Assembly: GCA_946545645.1 (NCBI GenBank)
Contig: CAMNNQ010000202.1
Location: forward strand, 1 to 33,540
Direction of reading: 5' to 3'
From: an uncultured Clostridia bacterium
GTDB lineage: Bacteria; Bacillota; Clostridia; Oscillospirales; Ruminococcaceae
DNA: 33,540 nucleotides
This document shows positions 33,101-33,540 of the stretch, piece after piece (position 1 is the first letter of the stretch; each line of letters starts with the position of its first letter). Made by a program: the position numbers and the translations under genes. Below the pieces are notes generated by a model that did no database searches, was not told the origin of the DNA, and was given only the letters and a program-made list of their open reading frames with translations.

Positions 33101-33241
33101 TTTTTTGGCAAGGCCGTATTTGATACCGTCAAGGAGCTGTTTAAGGGTAAGGTCACGGAGGACCATAAGTTCAAAGACCAGGCTTTTATTTGTAGCCGGG
33201 TCAACGAACTGAACTCCTATCAGCAGCTTATTGTTTTCCAT
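30119..33241 (-). CDS. essC: EssC/EccCa-like membrane ATPase of a type VII secretion system
   Basis: 1040 residues from ATG 33241 (AAGGGTGA upstream; a TTG at 33244 is in frame). Residues about 5-125 look like a ubiquitin-like (YukD/EsaB-type) fold (LVFELMVLRDLTLKQLLDGI ... GRTLVDIGFISSTRLVFDP) where Firmicute EssC usually has two FHA domains. Two membrane helices (about 186-235) are followed by a basic RGRKKYKK stretch, an EssC-type middle region, and one strong FtsK/SpoIIIE ATPase domain: Walker A GTTGSGKSE (about 680), DMKGGG, Walker B LVLVVDEFTEL (about 822), and the sensor-like ISQNIEGAITDDIR. It powers export of WXG100-type proteins. ATPase domains 2 and 3 are in the next gene. This is the first cluster gene; its own promoter is not visible in the repeat DNA just upstream. 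Confidence 0.9.
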   Translation of the reverse strand: MENNKLLIGVQFVDPATNKSLVFELMVLRDLTLKQLLDGIKYGLAKKGEDGFYSACRRIFEESVSFRDDTGLYGKMTLTAYNELPSSDKNDRGRFPITENDMGRTLVDIGFISSTRLVFDPNRAYRSFEINTTAIIPAFNPAEQGEEGISFPDYNISTRQMYRFDDTPVSIIPPSDPPQKPDQNLFFLLLPTFIMIAVTILTRTLTGSSNFTAVLISALMSVVTLVTSVINFIRGRKKYKKALANWRGNYEKYIDKTIAGILERQKNDAEKLGELYPDVNELFDEKDPYKSVYGVSGNIFSRSQEDPDFLTVRLGLSDMVRNCFDISGSRQEQVFSSTSFRMKFDKVKVLMSDDPDFGDNEDETFYLSNLPNYISEKYKYMKLAPMLFSFRNSGSLGIVAPNKVFSERLIQRIVFDLCFYQSPDDLQFIVLFEPTDDLDRIENAVANFKFLPHFRDLFPDRSQFVFDSANANMVFSSMLNIMNERVEAATAEGQKENIRFPHIVFIVYHEYDIKEHAFAQFLPRTPEGGKQYENKLGISFIFPKTYKEHLPAYCDHVINFTGDHTADITPHEDERLRREFSFNMSPEWNAKLYNTSKILSSLCYSKISQNGKVPSAVSLFELYGFTKNNIDISRFWDSQNRANVIETLSVPIGKTESGITCLDLHEDFDGPHMLVAGTTGSGKSETIITYLLGLCMFYRPDEINLMLVDMKGGGFIKRIGTLPHVVGSVTDVDGDENGTGAEYMLKRFLDALRSEIKRRKILFNSMHVDSINQYISACRNIESHIKKINNRLRGEDKEPLTEAEEEQIRAQAKNDPLAHLVLVVDEFTELKRFSTESNNVDFIGEITTIARVGRSLGFHIILISQNIEGAITDDIRVNSKSRLCLKVATRQASKEMLGNDLAASPSMPGHGRAYLLVGTGSKFEYFQSGYAGAVAEENFELPMEMTEASKTGSYTKFYSSEKDNIDAIRRKKELEAQGKLETQLNAVVGAIKTYYNRNRSRYPKVHTIFEKPLPGKLVYESGKIYEERDGRFELMREMTE

Positions 33242-33262
33242 CAAATCACCCTTTCTTTTTAG

Positions 33263-33510
33263 CTCCGAACCACGGCGCTCCCGTTGGTCGCTTGCTGTCG
33301 TTTTTTAGCGCCGAAACGCGGCGCTCCCGATGGTCGCTTGCTGTCGGTGGTGGGTCGTCGTTACGCCCTGCGACGCTGCCGATAGGTTAGGCTGCCGTCT
33401 TTCCTTTAGAGGGGCGGGACGTTGTTAGTAGTGGGGTCACAGAACAAGTGCTGCACCGCACAAAGCGGGTAATATTGCGCCCATCCAAGGGCGCGCCAGC
33501 CCTTGGCAGG
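33263..33510. repeat. Interspersed repeat, right copy, with tandem 38-base units
   Basis: 33405-33510 is the inverted partner of 51-156. 33263-33300 is the inverted partner of 214-251, and the same 38-base unit recurs with few changes at 33309-33346 (period 46). The unit begins about 20 bases upstream of the EssC-like gene start, so the repeat forms the leader or promoter zone of the secretion operon. The last 30 bases (33511-33540) hold another short hairpin (AAGGGGGACAGCGTCCCCTT). No gene is seen in 33242-33540. Confidence 0.8.
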
Positions 33511-33540
33511 GGGTCAAGGGGGACAGCGTCCCCTTTGCAG

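Noticed and set aside
20923-33241. Secretion cluster as a prophage or integrated element
   Set aside because: No integrase, att-like duplication, tRNA target or phage genes. Flanking repeats are inverted and lack a transposase.
33263-33346. CRISPR array from the tandem 38-base units
   Set aside because: Only two units, an 8-base gap instead of a spacer, and the same unit occurs singly at the far end.

Overview
The window looks like chromosomal DNA of a fibre-degrading Ruminococcus-type Firmicute (Oscillospiraceae/Ruminococcaceae). This is inferred from gene content and not from an rRNA marker. The clues are a lipoprotein GH5 cellulase, proteins with cohesin and dockerin modules, a Trp T-box, a WXG100/EssC secretion cluster, strong TTGACA-N17-TATAAT promoters with purine-rich ribosome sites, and tightly overlapping genes. 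No rRNA, tRNA, CRISPR array, phage gene or transposase was seen.

Layout. (1) 1-251 and 33263-33540 carry copies of the same interspersed repeat in opposite orientation. (2) 313-5223 is a fibre-surface region: a GH5 cellulase with a long structured leader (+), then on the minus strand a cohesin-dockerin adaptor co-transcribed with a transglutaminase/LRR/dockerin protein, and a small secreted protein. (3) 5224-5868 has no convincing gene. It holds a second copy of the promoter of the small secreted protein, followed by a run of hairpins. (4) 5869-8640 (-) is a three-gene operon: anchored SGNH hydrolase, PIN/NYN-like protein, YfcE-like phosphoesterase. A divergent AraC-type regulator lies at 8944-9774 (+). 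(5) 9859-17669 (+) is a complete tryptophan operon under a Trp-specific T-box: a flavin split-barrel protein, trpE, G, D, C, F, B, A, and an ECF-type substrate-binding membrane protein. (6) 17745-18976 (+) is a DAHP synthase gene behind a 31-codon, Phe-rich leader peptide and an intrinsic terminator, which looks like ribosome-mediated Phe attenuation. (7) 19026-20828 (-) holds a PfkB-family sugar-phosphate kinase and an unrecognised protein. (8) 20923-33241 (-) is an eight-gene type VII-like secretion cluster.

The type VII-like cluster is the most unusual system. In transcription order it encodes a membrane EssC-like ATPase with a probable ubiquitin-like N-terminus, a separate two-ATPase-domain EssC half, one WXG100 protein, two PP2C phosphatases, a zinc-ribbon/FHA protein, a membrane Ser/Thr kinase with all catalytic motifs, and a second kinase-like membrane protein. 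That last protein has lost every catalytic motif but carries six extracellular PASTA repeats. The eight genes appear to form one operon. They read as a secretion motor wired to a complete phospho-Ser/Thr circuit (writer, erasers, reader, envelope sensor). EsaA, EssA and EssB homologues are not visible here.

The aromatic amino acid regions combine two RNA mechanisms side by side: tRNA-sensing (T-box) for Trp, and apparently translation-sensing (leader peptide) for the common entry enzyme.
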